64,000 nt of DNA from Beroe forskalii (Eukaryota; Ctenophora; Nuda; Beroida; Beroidae): contig WFMF01000669.1 of NCBI GenBank assembly GCA_011033025.1, forward strand, positions 1 to 64,000. Reading direction: 5' to 3'. Below, one piece after another: positions 47,301 to 59,980 of this stretch (positions within the stretch are counted from its first letter, which is position 1; every line of letters starts with the position of its first letter). The notes beneath the pieces are model-generated. The model was not told the DNA's origin, did no database searches, and saw nothing but the letters and a program-made list of their open reading frames with translations. The translations under genes and the position numbers were made by a program.

Positions 47301-50300
47301 TTAACATAACTACCTGTCATTTTGACCTCTGTCAATATATATAAATTTATGCAAATAAAGGTATATTATATATGGGAAGGATGGGCCAAGTGGCGCCAAG
47401 CCACGGCTCAGAACAATTACTGGACGCAAAAATAGGCAGTTTCACATCAACAATGAAACACTTCAGCTCATAAAAATGACGTCATTTCACCTTAATCTGT
47501 GCATTGTTTGCGAACGTCGACTCAGATCCTGCTACCATCAAGAGAAATATAATATGTTTTTCAGTAACTCTCTGAACACACAATACATGTACATCATCGC
47601 ATCACAATTGGCAATAATAGCATTACCAATTCAAAACATCTTGATCTTTGTACGATGATCAGGACCAAAGGATGAGCTGGTCCTCATGAATAAATCTATT
47701 AGAATAGAACTCCGTTTATGCAAATTTTAGCCCATTTATTGTTATAAGAGGAGGCAATATAATACTATCTGTACATGAGATGGGGGCTGTACCGTCGATC
47801 AAGCGCAAGGAACAGCAGCTCATTCGGGGTGTCTGGGTAGTCGGACTGAGTCGCAGTAATTTCTTTAATTTCTAGACCAAGGGCCCACTGAAATTCCTGG
47901 TATTTCATTATTTTCAGGAGTATGCTCTGTCGGTTCTCAAAGTCTAATCAACAGGTGAATCGGATTAAATTTACAATCCTTGCTGACAAGATCAAAACAG
48001 AGCTGATCTTAGAGCCCTGGCTGTTAGTATGCTAAACGTGTCATACTTAAATGAAGAGCACTTGACAAGTTGACACCTTACCAAGCACTTTAGTAAGCAC
48101 TTGCTTCAAATATCCCATTAATGCCTTGGTAAACACTTCCAAGACACTTATACTAAGTAGGTACTTCACAATAAACCCCTGATTCTCATGTTTTAGACAA
48201 CTTTCCTGCCTTCCCGCTAAACACTTTCCTGTCAAGGTAAGCACCTCTATTTTATCATGGGTGCCTTACTGCCTTACGATTATCACCCTTATTTTGATTA
48301 TAAAGAGATTCAGGATTGATCAGCATCAAGAAAGATTTTAGGTACTTCTGTGATAATCAACCAATGGTAGCACCTTACTATGAGTCAAATAAGATATTCT
48401 AGTAGGTGACAATCAAATCTAATCCGATTCAATTCATGGCTGATAATCCATATCAAACTGAATAACCTGATTGGTGTTTTTACTATCTGAATGATGAAAA
48501 GAATGCCAGTTAGTATGTGATCTTATGACCTTGTAACTCAAATAAACTTTAAAGTTGCGGCATTCATAAGTTCAGGACACACACACATGTTAAGCTAAAA
48601 GATCAAATATTCCAGATAATACAATATATTTTATTCTAATTTATTAAGAAATAAGACATGAGTGTGGGAAGTTGCTAATGAGGTTAAGCTGAAGAACCTA
48701 CTATACCCGCACTTCTTGGGACTAATGTTTCCGGATAAGTTTTACAAGACACCGTAACTGGATAATTTTTGGTGAAAAATTTAATCCATGCCATCAATTA
48801 TCTAACTAGGTATAACTGGATTGTTCATCTTTCAACTGGGTTTGGATAATTTCCAACACAAAATTGGATTCAGGGCAAAAGTTATAATGTTCTAAACTGA
48901 GAAAATATCATTGTCTGAGAAGATTTTTAGCTAATCTCGTAGCTAAACATACTAAAACGGTTGCCACTGGTAATCATCATCTGCCATGACAACACCACTT
49001 TGTCAGCCTAGTAAACGGTCATCGACGGAGTGACTCCTCGACCTGGTAACCAATCAGAAAGCTCCCTTCCCACCACGTGACCCATGACAGCAAATGAGCA
49101 TGCTGGAGATACCCTAAACAGGCTGTAACAAACCCAGTGACACATCACATGTTTTAAGTGCTGGTGGGAGGGGATTAGCAGCCCTAAACACACTCTCAGG
49201 TGGTCTGCTTGTGAGAGAGGAGGAGGAATTCCAGGCAACCAAATCCAGGAAAACAGAGGAGAGGTTGGGGAATATGAGTAACAGACTGCTAAAATAGCTT
49301 TCATTATCAGGGGTTTTAGTGGGGAAACGATGATGTTTGACCGTCTATTTCTTAAAGAAGGGACTTTGTAAGTTGATAAACATGCATGACGCGCTCATAT
49401 ACCAACATATGTAATACATACCAAAACTGCTGCTTTACAATGGGATTAGTTTTAAAAGCATCATATACCAATCATTAAAGTGATGGTAAAACTCTTTCAA
49501 AGACCCTCACTCAATCTCTCTCTCGCGTCTGGTTTATATTATTGCTTTATTGGCACAAACACACACAGGTATCGGCGACATGGCTGCTCCTAGTAATTGT
49601 TTACACTTATAAACCAGCAGCACAGATAGCCAGAATGGTGGCACTAAACCCTAATTATCCTAAACACCTTTCAAATGGGATACTATATACATTATACACT
49701 GTAGGACGGGGAGAGGGAGAGAGCTGGAGGATAGACAGACTGGTCGAGGGAGCAAGCTCCCGATCTTATTAATTAAGATATATGATAGATGAGATGATCG
49801 GCGGTTTAGCATCCCGGAGACGACCCGACAAGCCGAGTAAACAATCCGTTTAAATGCGGCTGATTCTCAAGAGATAGTTGAGTGAACAGTGGTTTGAGTG
49901 GATTTAATGAAAACAGTTCACGAATCACGAATCAAGCTGTGATTAAATGGTAATTTTATAGCTGCCATGGTTTGATAAAGATGGGAATCATTGAAAAAAT
50001 AAATTTTTCCATCGTATTTTGAATTTAATACATGGTACCATATAAATAACAGTTTCATTACAAGGTGTTCCGGGGTATATTATAAGGGACACGCTCAATT
50101 GTTGTATTTCCAAACATTGTTTACACAAGTGTGGTGCTTCACTGCACCTTGGGCTACTCAGCACCACTCCGAAAAGAATTGGTTGGAAGTGACGTCATTA
50201 TCATGATTAAAGCGATTGAATCGATGAAGAACTGCCTGGTTTCCTGTGCGAGGTTCACAGCAGCACCTGTCACTAGGGCAGCTGGTACCATAACAACACC

Positions 50301-51625
50301 AAACCGTGAAACATATATATATTGACGCTGAATGCGCTACTTAAATACGAGAAAATAGGAAGTGTTTAGGCAACTGTAAAAACTGTTAAAAGTGTGATAT
50401 GAGAAGAGTAGGTGCTAGAGAAGGCCAGTCCAATGAAGAGGATCAGAATAACCAGGTGCAGTAAAAACACAAGATATCAAGTCATCACATACCAGGTGTC
50501 ACAAAAGAGGAGTCTCTAATCAAATTTTGGGACAATTGACGCTCTAGTTTTAAATCTTAAGAAAGAAAGCGCTTTATTTATCTGTAATCATAACTTCGTA
50601 AAGGCGGTATGCCAAGGAAAAGTAACGTAAGCAGCATAAAAAACCTTTGAATAAAAATATTGCTTCCTGATTGAACTAAATCTAATCAATTATGCACATT
50701 CTCCCGAAAACTCGTCTACGTTTCCGCGCAAAAATTGAATACAGATAGCAACAAATATCCAACCAAACTCTCGATGAATTCAATGATACCGTCATCACCA
50801 ACTAATGATTATAGACTGATACCGTATAATTCGTACATTTCGTCAAGTAAAAAAGAGAAAACACAAATAAAGAGGAAGCTCCGTCCCCAAAAAAAGAGCG
50901 ACGTATGCCACACAAAAACTATAAATAAAACATAAAATAAATTACACCCAGCTGTACTGTACTACATGGAGTATGATTTAAAGTAATAATCGAAATGTGT
51001 ATGAGTGTACGAATGTTTGTGTGACCGAGGGTGAGATGAGCTGCAGGTCATAATTACATTTCAGTGATTTAGCTACACTCTGATTTCTCGACAAGAGCTG
51101 AATAAAATACAGACTGAAATGTGAACAGATGTGGCAGTGAACAACTTTTAAATTATTTTACAAGTTATCATCGAATTAAATATCGTTGCAGTCTGAGGGG
51201 TTCAAAGGGGTTTGGGGATTTTACAAATGACGAGCAATATTTGCAGGATAGAGAAAATGAATTAAAAAGAGGGCAGTAAATAGAAGCTAGGAAAACAGAA
51301 CGCGCACTAAGATCCTAAGTTGGTTTATTGATGGACATTGGACTGAAGACATAAAAAAGTCAATTGATCCGTCCAGATTAAGAATACCTATAAAACTCAC
51401 AAAGCAAAGGATCAAAAAGCTAAAACTTGAGGCTAATATCAACTTGTAAATTGTGAAAATGAAGACGAACAGACGGTGAAAGTAACATACTTGAGTGTTA
51501 GCTGTCGAGGCAGGAGGATCTAGCTTCTGTCGCTTCCTGATCTGAGGCTCGTCTTCCCCATGGCGTCTCTTGATCTCACTGTGACCAACAGGAACGTTCA
51601 GAAAGGGAGAAATCGTCGTTGACAT
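35308..51625 (-). CDS. TFAP2: TFAP2 (AP-2) family transcription factor
   Basis: Eleven exons read downwards: 51625-51491, 41476-41384, 41209-41033, 40307-40109, 39913-39697, 39543-39417, 39033-38902, 38589-38381, 38199-38081, 36383-36236, 35527-35308. Total 1,776 nt, 591 aa, and all phases agree. AP-2 proteins bind GCCNNNGGC-type sites as dimers and direct ectoderm, neural and germline fates in animals. The N-terminus carries a bipartite basic signal (IKRRHGEDE...RKRQKL). A Pro/Gln/Ser/Tyr-rich activation region follows. The conserved C-terminal half (about 385-590) contains [19 protein letters not shown], then [47 protein letters not shown] and, in the helix-span-helix dimerisation part, [19 protein letters not shown]. 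The second exon's donor looks like GC (CAG|GCTAGT). The first two exon joins are the least certain. Confidence 0.93.
36384..38080 (-). other. AP-2 intron
   Basis: Intron between the ninth and tenth AP-2 coding exons. It carries a composite CRE-like copy at about 37518-37560 and no recognised gene. Open frames on either strand are short and uncharacteristic. Confidence 0.5.
42466..42520 (+). promoter_or_regulatory. Duplicated CCAAT-containing block in AP-2 intron 1
   Basis: GCTACCGGGGCACTG occurs at 42466 and 42497, each followed by a CCAAT box (42483 and 42514), a 31-bp direct duplication. The surrounding 42.05-42.75 kb has GC-rich patches and several CACGTG sites (near 42086, 42129, 42540, 42559, 42587 and 42730). 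It looks like a regulatory island or an alternative promoter. No transcript start can be assigned. Confidence 0.4.
43040..44500. other. AP-2 intron 1 sequence with one exon-like segment
   Basis: 44043-44146 (+) has a TTTCATTTCAG acceptor, an open frame ([14 protein letters not shown]) and a CCCAG|GTGATA donor, but no partner exons were found. Everything else here is unassigned. Confidence 0.3.
44505..44813. mobile_element. Foldback element in AP-2 intron 1
   Basis: GATCAAACTTTCAGGATATT (44548-44567) is inverted at 44746-44765 with one mismatch. The pairing extends imperfectly outward to the CATAACTC / ATATGC ends. Non-coding. Boundaries approximate. Confidence 0.65.
44814..51490. other. Remainder of AP-2 intron 1
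   Basis: Contains composite CRE-like copies (45709-45765, 46299-46358, 47435-47484, 49296-49345, 50190-50240), several CACGTG sites (45364, 45409, 49077) and an X-box-like CCATGGTAAC at about 45350. No other gene is supported. Minus-strand frames at 46790-47150 are discontinuous and unrecognised. Confidence 0.5.
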
Positions 51626-51639
51626 GATACAAAACACTG

Positions 51640-51850
51640 ATATAAAAGCTTGCGGGAGAGATACGAACGTAAGATGCTCAAAGTCGGAAATGGCTACAGC
51701 TGATATAGAGCGCAGTCTAACTCCAGCATCTGGTACTACGTCACCGCGCGCGTGACGACGTCACGTGGGCGCTTGATCACGTGACCCGCCACGCTGCTAT
51801 GGTAACACGTGTGATGTCACGTGACCGTATCTACGCTCTGACTCCGCACT
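51640..51850 (-). promoter_or_regulatory. Probable AP-2 promoter-proximal region
   Basis: Upstream of the AP-2 start codon (51625) lies a CpG-rich island in AT-rich DNA. Four CACGTG boxes fall at 51762, 51778, 51806 and 51818. The first overlaps a CRE (GACGTCACGTG, 51757-51767) and the last is a 10-bp palindrome GTCACGTGAC. GCTGCTATGGTAAC (51793-51806) resembles an RFX X-box. An acceptor-like TATATCAG just upstream of the ATG leaves room for a 5' UTR exon, so the exact transcription start is unknown. Confidence 0.55.
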
Positions 51851-54525
51851 CAATTAATGCTTGATTGTGTGTGTTGTTTACATAGGTGTCGCGTGCCGGA
51901 TTTCCCCTGATATGAAAACTGGTGACGAATGTATCCGATGAGTATAGGGGGTGGTATCAAAGGAGGAGGTGGCTGACAGCTAATGAAAAGCCAAATCACG
52001 TGATCAGGGTGAAATTCGAAATACGCAGCCAAAGACACCCAAAGACACTGTGTCGGACCAATCAAATCATGTTTAACGTATGGAATATTATGTTGGGACA
52101 CATAATCAAGATAAAATTCATGAGATAAATTAATAGTGACTGAGATGTTAATTTCTGTATCAAAAGAACTACCAAATTAACAGCATTGAGCCTCTTTATT
52201 TTTCGAAGTGAGTTATATTCTATAGCTGATTTCCGTGAAGGATAACTCGAGTTCAAAGCTGTGAATCCGATTACTTTTTGATATCGTACAAAAGATCCGT
52301 ACCGGTACACCGCCAAGGATAATAAGAAATCGGCAATGAATTATCACTTGTGAACTATTTACAATAGAAACTTTTGAACACAGGTGTGATGATTTTGTAA
52401 ACTTTTTGTTTCACATAATTTGTAACCAGGTTGATCGAATTAATCATTTCAAATCAGAAAATCAATTCAAAAGGTGTTCTATTCGCCGAACCTCTAAACC
52501 AATCACTGTTGAATCATACAGGGCGAAGGTATTCTGATGTTCTGAATAACACCTGTTCCGCTGAAACGGTATTTACAAATAAACACTTGTAAATGCAGTT
52601 TCCCCAGTTTTATAATTTATAAGAACTGGGAACTCAGCAACAGAATAGGTTTATATGAAAGTGATGTCATAATCATAGTCTTGTAAATTTTCAACTTCAG
52701 CTGCCTCTATTTTAGTGATATGGAGTCTATAGAAATTATTGGTACCAGGAGGAGAACCTGCTTTTGTCAATCGTGATATTTGGAGAAGGTATAAAGTTCC
52801 ACACACATCTGTTGGCCCAAATACTCATCCAATACCGCTCGACAAAAGTCTGAAGAGGGCTGGAATTTCAATTAACGAAATCTTAAACGAAACATTATTA
52901 CACACCTGCAATACGAGGTGTCGTGGTGCATAATGCTAATGAAATCAAAGCAAACATGGGCCCACCCATGAGAAGAAGCCATGAGACCGACCACAGGGGA
53001 TAAGTGTTTTGGGTTTTTGAGTTAGATTGAAGGTTTCGAGTTCAAGGCTTTATCTAATCCACGCTCTTCAGAAAGATGAAAATGTGAAACTGCTAAGTAA
53101 TTCAGCAGAATAATCAAATTGCTATTCAAGGTACAGAATACAGATCATTTAGCTACTTTTGCCAATATTTGGCTATTTTGGCATCTTCAGTTGAACAGTG
53201 CAAATTTTCATAATTTTGAAGATGCCCATTGCTCATTTGTTTACTCTCTAATGGAGTAATGGGCACAGACAGCTTGCGTGATCGGAGAATCAGAGACTCA
53301 GACAAGATAGGACATGCGATATATGACGAAAATAAAGGGAAGAGGGAACCAGACCTGATTTTTCAAATATAGACGGTTCCGATTATACAAAAACAGCAGC
53401 TAATTGAAACATGCATAGAGGTTCCTTTTAATTGGGTAATTACGCGAATAACTTATTAACTAACTGTTTCTCATCCTAAATCTACACAGGTATAAAGCGT
53501 CTTCTAGACCTGGATTCTGAAATAACATTCCTGATTACATACCACGGGAACAAGATAATATCAGGATGATATTCATGACTCCCTGGGAATCTCAAAATCT
53601 CAGAGCTTCTGAGTATGGTATAGTCGGGGTGGCTGTCTGTAGATGGGACACTAGTTAATTATCATTAATATGTTAATTATCGTTAATATAGTTGTATGGT
53701 GTTATGATGCATGAGTTTAAAAGCGTGTGAAGTGTTTTGCCTGGGTAACGAGAGGTTTAAAAAGCGAACAAGAGGCGACACTTTTCATGAATCGAGGTCA
53801 AGTAAAATTATAACCAATAGATTGAATTAATTGTAGTGGAATATTATGGTGAATTGCTCAATGATCATGTACCTATCGCATTCTCAGTACCTATATAAAG
53901 TACCATAGTCAGACATTCAGGACGCAGGACTTCAAAACGTGCTTTGGTGAACAAGATGACGGGGCAACCATGCGCATGACCAAAATCTACAGTTTCACAA
54001 AAAGAATCAGAAGAGTAAAACTTCATTTGAACACAGTGAACCTGACACATTCAAACATGAACCATTGGACAGAACCTCTGTCTATCACAAAACAATGAAT
54101 AATTATTACAGACCCAGATATACGCATTCATCAGAAACCCCTAACTAGCAACTCTTTCCATTCACATGGGGCAGAATCCAGGTAAACTGGCTCTTCCATG
54201 GACCCTCACGGGCAGTATTAGGGTCCAAGGGGACCCAATCAATACAGACCTTGCGCAGGGAGTATACTGTCAAGAGAGATGTCATTATCATGGTCTAACG
54301 TAGTGAATTGATGGCAGTGATTCGCCTACTTTGAACAAGGCATGTAAGCCTGGGAATTATGGTTTCGCTTGAACAAACTAAGGCAAAAATTAGGGATCTT
54401 TTATTGTGAGAAATTTTGAGAGTAGTTATTCCTATTCTAGTTAATCATAGATCAACTGTCACATTTTGGATTCGGATAAAGAATTTGAAAGGATTGTTCT
54501 TATTTATTAACAGAATATGTCTGAA
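51851..54525. other. Upstream intergenic DNA
   Basis: One CACGTG at 51987, a degenerate composite CRE-like copy at 52660 and a good copy at 54277-54330. The 64-codon frame at 52739-52933 (+) has no recognisable family. Otherwise nothing. Confidence 0.45.
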
Positions 54526-54661
54526 TTACCTTATCATCGGCCCTTTTCCAAACCGGCTCTCAAAAACCAAATGTACCTTTCAATTTCTTTCCAGATTGCA
54601 AACTGAATAGGCCGGTTGAAAAGGCTGGTTAAAAGACCAGTTAAATAAGTCCGTCAAGGTA
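54526..54661. mobile_element. 136-bp MITE, same family as 8946-9308
   Basis: TTACCTTATCATCGGCCC at the left is approximately inverted at AATAAGTCCGTCAAGGTA on the right. The interior keeps ACCGGCT and ACCAAATGTACCTTT. The most diverged of the three copies. Confidence 0.65.
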
Positions 54662-55954
54662 TACCACACCACGAGACTACCCAGATGGTTGTTAATGTTC
54701 TGTCTCCACAATATTCCACAATATACGACTAAGCAAAACAATGCGCTTGCCTTAATTAATGAGGAAAAATAATTGAGGCTCAGCTACGAGATGAAGAAAA
54801 TTAAGTATTTGTCAAGTTCGCGGGCACACACATGAGTGACACACGCGCGCGTATACTCAGGGAAACTTATTAATGAAAAATATAAAATTAATTCACGAAA
54901 TTAATTAGCATGAAATTAATATAATATCCTATGATGATATATTTTACATCCAACATACACACTGTATCTAAATATTTAGGCCAAATCCTCGTCCTAAACG
55001 CACCATCTTACCTATGATAATGACGTAACCCACAATAATCCGTGCGACACTAAGCGCCTTCCGTCGCTATTTTAAACACAAATCGCGGGAACATATCTTA
55101 TATTCATTATATTCTCTCTCGCACTTTATTGGGAGGTACAGCCGACATGCTGTACACTACACGTGCTCCTGTTCTTCCACGTGCACTTTCAATAATCCAC
55201 GAGAGAGTTGCAAGAATGCAAGATCTACTCTTTTCATTAAAACAATACGTACCACTTACTAGATACACCGAGTATGACGAATACACGGTTTAGCGTAGTC
55301 AACTCTCCACTTAGAGTTCTGATAATGACGTCATCTTACCCGCCAACCCTCTTCACTTTGCCAGACACTACCACTTACTACTTTTCAGAGCGCCGGAGAC
55401 TACTCAGTAGCGAGCCTCTCGGAGAGGCAGAGCGAGTACACATCACGGTGGAAAGGCCGGCACCGAAAACTAGGCGGTGGTGAAAATGATGTCATTATCA
55501 GGGGTTTAAACGGTGAATTGATAACGCTGAACTGCATGTTTTCAGTGATGGTCCTATAATTGTGATGTATCGGTGACCTTTTCACTTTCCACGTGCTGCC
55601 GTGAAAATTAGAGTGTTTTAAACGGTTTTCCTTCTTTTATCATTGGTACAGTTTGGTAATTTGGGATGTTTTATTGTGGCAAAGTATTTAAAATTCTGAA
55701 CAACAAATGATTTAGTAAATTATCCAGATGGTGAAAACAATTTGATAATTTTTCTCAAGTTCAATTTTGCACTCGTCCACATGCATCCTTAAAAACGTTT
55801 TTTTGTACCTTCAAACGTATTAAAACCAGGTGATATTTCACAGTTCTGAATTCTAAATACAGTAAGTATTCACGTGGTATCCGTGTGTTTGTAGCCTTGA
55901 AAACAAAAATGTGTGTTGTAAATCATGTGACAGTCACGAGACAACGAAAGATAT

Positions 55955-56023
55955 CACGTGACCACAATATCATAGCACGTGATCACAATATCATATCACG
56001 TGACAACAATATGATAGCACGTG
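55955..56023. promoter_or_regulatory. Four CACGTG boxes with an exact 21-bp period
   Basis: CACGTG begins at 55955, 55976, 55997 and 56018, separated each time by ACCACAATATCATAG-like spacer. The 21-bp period is two helical turns, so the sites lie on one face of the DNA. CACGTG is bound by bHLH-ZIP dimers (MYC/MAX, USF, TFE families). The array is about 4.3 kb upstream of the AP-2 start codon. Tandem duplication made it; function is inference. Confidence 0.75.
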
Positions 56024-59000
56024 ACCAGAATTCATGTTTGTTTGGGTGGGGATCTCAGTAACATTATCATATGGAAATACATACTTGATGCCACACAAGC
56101 TACACATCACGTGATACTATCCAGTATCCAGGGATAAAGTTCCTGAGTCAAGCATCATATCCCACTCCCAATTTACTACCGTCATGAGTCAATAATAGGC
56201 GGTTGAGCGATATGTCATATCATTAGACTTGATGACGAATGAGAGCCTATTTCTTGGCAGGGACTGCAAGGGAGAGTGTTTACAGTATACGAAGCTAATA
56301 ATTGGGGTAAACATTGCGACTTTGTAACGTGACATACTGTGACATGTGTCAGAAGTACTGTTGCGTGTCACAAGTGTGAAGTCAACTCAAAACTGCAGAG
56401 CTCAGAAGGGGCATTGTATTCGAGAGAGATATGGATCTAGGCGTGTGTGTCATTATTGCTTGTCGTTGCTTGTGTGAACCGTGGGTACGCACTACGCAGA
56501 GTACTGACGCAGACCCTAAAGGCCTCAATAGTCAATATTCCCCTGAGACAGTTCCTAGTGCCTTGGGGCAACAAGAATCGTGCAGCTTTAAGAATCGCAC
56601 TGCATTTGTTGGCAGCTCAGTGGCTTTTTGGTGGATGAGATTAGTGATATTAATGAGGTGATGGTGGTACTTCTACCTCAGCCTAACTCATAGGGATGTA
56701 TCTGCCCTTACTCGCTCATCCTCCGTGAAATAAATACTCCCAAAGATGGCTTTTGGTAGTCCATAGACCAAAGAACCACTAAAAGTTAGTTGCCCTTTGC
56801 CCTGATCTCGTCATAAACCAGCCCTGGTCCCTTTGCCCTGGGCTGGTCTTGAGGGTGTGCAGCTGAGGTCCTTAGCACACTTGAGCAGAAAGTGCTAGAC
56901 GGCTAGGGGTACTGCTCCTGCGGGCTATAGTAACCCAGGAGAACTATATGTGGGTAGGATGACGTCATTATCATAGCACAAAGTGGTGAGTTGATGACGT
57001 TAAGCTGCCCCTTGTTAACACACCCGGGGGTTAGAAGAGCTGATGACGAGAGAAGTAATGCGATAACCCCTCCCACTTGTCAGGCTTCCCGGTCATCTGA
57101 TCGGTCAATAATTAGTGAAATTGTTATTGACTAAACTAGTGCTTACAAATGATTCCTGGTTTAGAGTGCGGTGCCTGATCATGGGTCCTGGCGTAGTGGT
57201 ACTATAAGCGTATAAACGGTTGAGAGTGACGTCATTATCATGGTTTAACGAGGTTTATTGGTGACGGAAGAACGACTGATCATATGGGAGTTAGCCTGAT
57301 CAGGGTTAAGGTTTGTGTATAGAAAGGGAACCAGGTGCTTTTGTATGTGGAGATATTGATTGAGATACGACAAGAAAAGAAGAAAACTATCTCTTATTTC
57401 CTTGACTACGTAATGGTACACTTCCAAGTTCCACTTCCGTATTCCATATGGATTTCAAGGATTGAATTGACATCGCATCACTACCGCATTATTCATACTG
57501 TAAACTCTTTATTGAACTCAAACAATACCCAGGACAATACCCGAATCCTCCTTCTATTGACCAGTTGGTACATCCAATGACGTAGTTCAAAGTGCGGCCA
57601 TGTCATCAGCATGCTAATACCACTCCATAGATCTCAACATCTGGTTAATATGGGCCGCGCAAAGAAAGGTAGCCTTGCGATCTCATCAATTTTACACTAA
57701 AAACTATGATAATGACGTCATGTTCAATGTCTATCATTCTAGCTACACCCCACCGCCCACGTGATTCTGTCATCCGGCTTCAGATCCCCTACTTGAAAAC
57801 GTCATTTATAATTGATCTCTTTATTAATTTCTTTCTTTCTTGCGGCAGACTTGGATATACTGAATTGCGATTTTACAATTTATATCACCAATCACGTCAT
57901 AAAATGGTAAGTAAATCACAGCCAGATATAACTTGAAAAAACACACGCTACGTATCCAGACACCACCCTAAGATTCCCATTAAAAACCACCCTATCAAGC
58001 TCCATTATAACATCCACCATATCTATAAATGCATTCTTGTTAAATACATGTCGAAGTGGTGAACCTTTCAATATAAAAAGAAGCTTTCAACTATTTTGTG
58101 TCTTGATGAAGGAGTATAGTATATATGTTAAGTAAGTCACATGTTCGGTGGAGCAAGGTGGCGATGGTGATGTGGCAGAGGATTATTATAATTGCTGGGG
58201 AGACACGACCTGCCCCCAGGGCCCCCGACATGACCCCACTCATTAATACCCCATGTCAGTTGGGACACGCTTACACCGGACCTCATACGCCATTCACGGT
58301 GTGTTGGGTGACGTCATTGTCAGGGGTTAACGTGGGGCTTTGGAGGCGTCATGCTGTCCACGGGTTTTACAATATATTCATCAAATCTAAATAACCATGT
58401 ACTGTGGTTGCGATATATAGTATGAGATAGATTTTTGGTCAACGTGTTATTATGGAAGGCCGGTTTGAGCCCCAATCACTAATCAGGGACGAAGTTGAGA
58501 TTAATTAACTCACCACAAAATCTACGCTAATGAGGAAGAATGAGGAATTGCACTCTCAAAATCCGAACCCCATTACATGCATCTGGCAAATTGGCACTGA
58601 TTAATTACCACAGAACTCGTATATTCTGTAAATTTTCAGGTAATTGGGAATATAATATCCACCGCATAGTTAAAAGAATAAGGAGAATGAGGAAAAAGAA
58701 GCGCACGGATTTCAAGCCCTCAGGGTTTGTAACACACGCGGCGGAATCCGTTAATGTAATAATCTGTATTACATGATTCAATAAATAATTTATATGGAAA
58801 ACGATAATTTGTCAAACTGATGTTATTAACGACGCGTGCGAGTGTTGGTAAGTGATATTTTATGCCTTGGCAAACCATAAAATCCCTAGAAGACGAATAA
58901 CATTGAGAAATTTGATTGTGAAGAGACTACTAATGTCACTTGATTTCCTTTTTATTCCCCGGGAGCGAAAATAGGCGGTTCAACGTCATCAGTTTTAAAT

Positions 59001-59980
59001 CGTTATCGCTGCTGTACCAACTATACCCATTAGGTAGTTACACATCGGTGTGAAAATGAATGTGATAGGATACTTTAATTGGATAATTCCTCAACTTGCG
59101 CAGGACTGTGCACTATTTCTCGAAATAAAATCCTACGGAAAGTGTCTCACATGTTTTAAAAATGGGCGTGATAGGTACCGAAGACAGGAAAGCCCCATTC
59201 TTTCAACCACTAGAGACATTTCAGTAACTTTACCCGACTGCAGAGCACTGAACCCCAGGGCTAAAATACCAGGAGATTCCTCAATTGAGGCACATACCAC
59301 AAGTTACAGATCTGTTTGGCGGTAGATGATTCTGTTATTGGCGCCGAGATGAGTCAGTGAAGCGGGAATTACAATTTCAATCGCCTCAAATTTAGTGACG
59401 GAACGTTGAGGTAGACCTTTTAAGTTTACTTTTGCTTATGTATGTAGGTACCTACTCAAATAGGCTAGCAAAGCAGGAATTATTTCAATCTAGATTGTAC
59501 AAACTACAACGGTGGAATGAGTGCTTGAACGAGGGCAATGGAGATTGGAGGTAGCTTCGACAATAGAAGCACTTTTAAAATCAAGCGGTATTAAACCTTT
59601 CATGAATATGAGCGTTCTATCATTCGAAATATAAGTCAGTAATATACAATCTTCTATTAAACATTGAATTAACTCACCATAGAATTACAGCCAACACAAA
59701 CAAATGAGAACTATGTGAATTGACGGAAATTTCCGCCTGTTACCTACACTTACTTGAATTATATGAAACACTTAGGTATCTGTAATTCAAACAAGGATAC
59801 AGGACAAGAGTACAGTCAGTTGACTGCCAAAACCAAAGCTGCTCTCGGACCTTCCTTTCACAATGACTGAGTTTGCAGAAAACACCACTTCCTCTGGACA
59901 CAGCCTATCACCTTCAGAGAATGCTTGAGACCTCCTCGTAGTTTACGTTTCCTAACCCTCTTCCTGGGATTTCCAAATAG
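56024..59980. other. Upstream intergenic DNA with composite CRE-like copies
   Basis: Copies at 56960, 57227, 57720 (-), 58309 and near 58967-59010 (-). A CCAGCCC / GGGCTGG hairpin lies near 56818-56850. Short open frames (for example 56431-56661) were not recognised. No gene is supported. Confidence 0.45.

Larger units (their letters stand above)
37518..59010. repeat. Dispersed composite CRE-like element family in the AP-2 locus
   Basis: Copies begin with TGACGTCATTATCATGGTTT or a close variant. They continue with AACGTGGTGAATTGATGACG and often GAACYGCCTATTTT. The first TGACG and the second TGACG-equivalent are 35 bp apart in copies starting at 46299, 49296, 50190, 54277, 55487, 56960, 57227 and 58309 (+), and at 42268, 55333 and 57720 (-); at 38623 the spacing is 36. 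Copies at 37519, 40607, 45709 and 47484 (-) and one near 58967-59010 (-) are more diverged. They lie in AP-2 introns and upstream DNA. No copy was noticed before 35 kb. The interval given spans the cluster, not one element. Confidence 0.8.

Noticed and set aside
49008..49304. 98-codon minus-strand frame in AP-2 intron 1
   Set aside because: Composition is unremarkable and no domain or splice partner was found.
52739..52933. 64-codon frame beginning MVPGGEPAFVNRD as a gene
   Set aside because: No splice context, no recognised motif, isolated in intergenic DNA; possibly an old transposon scrap.
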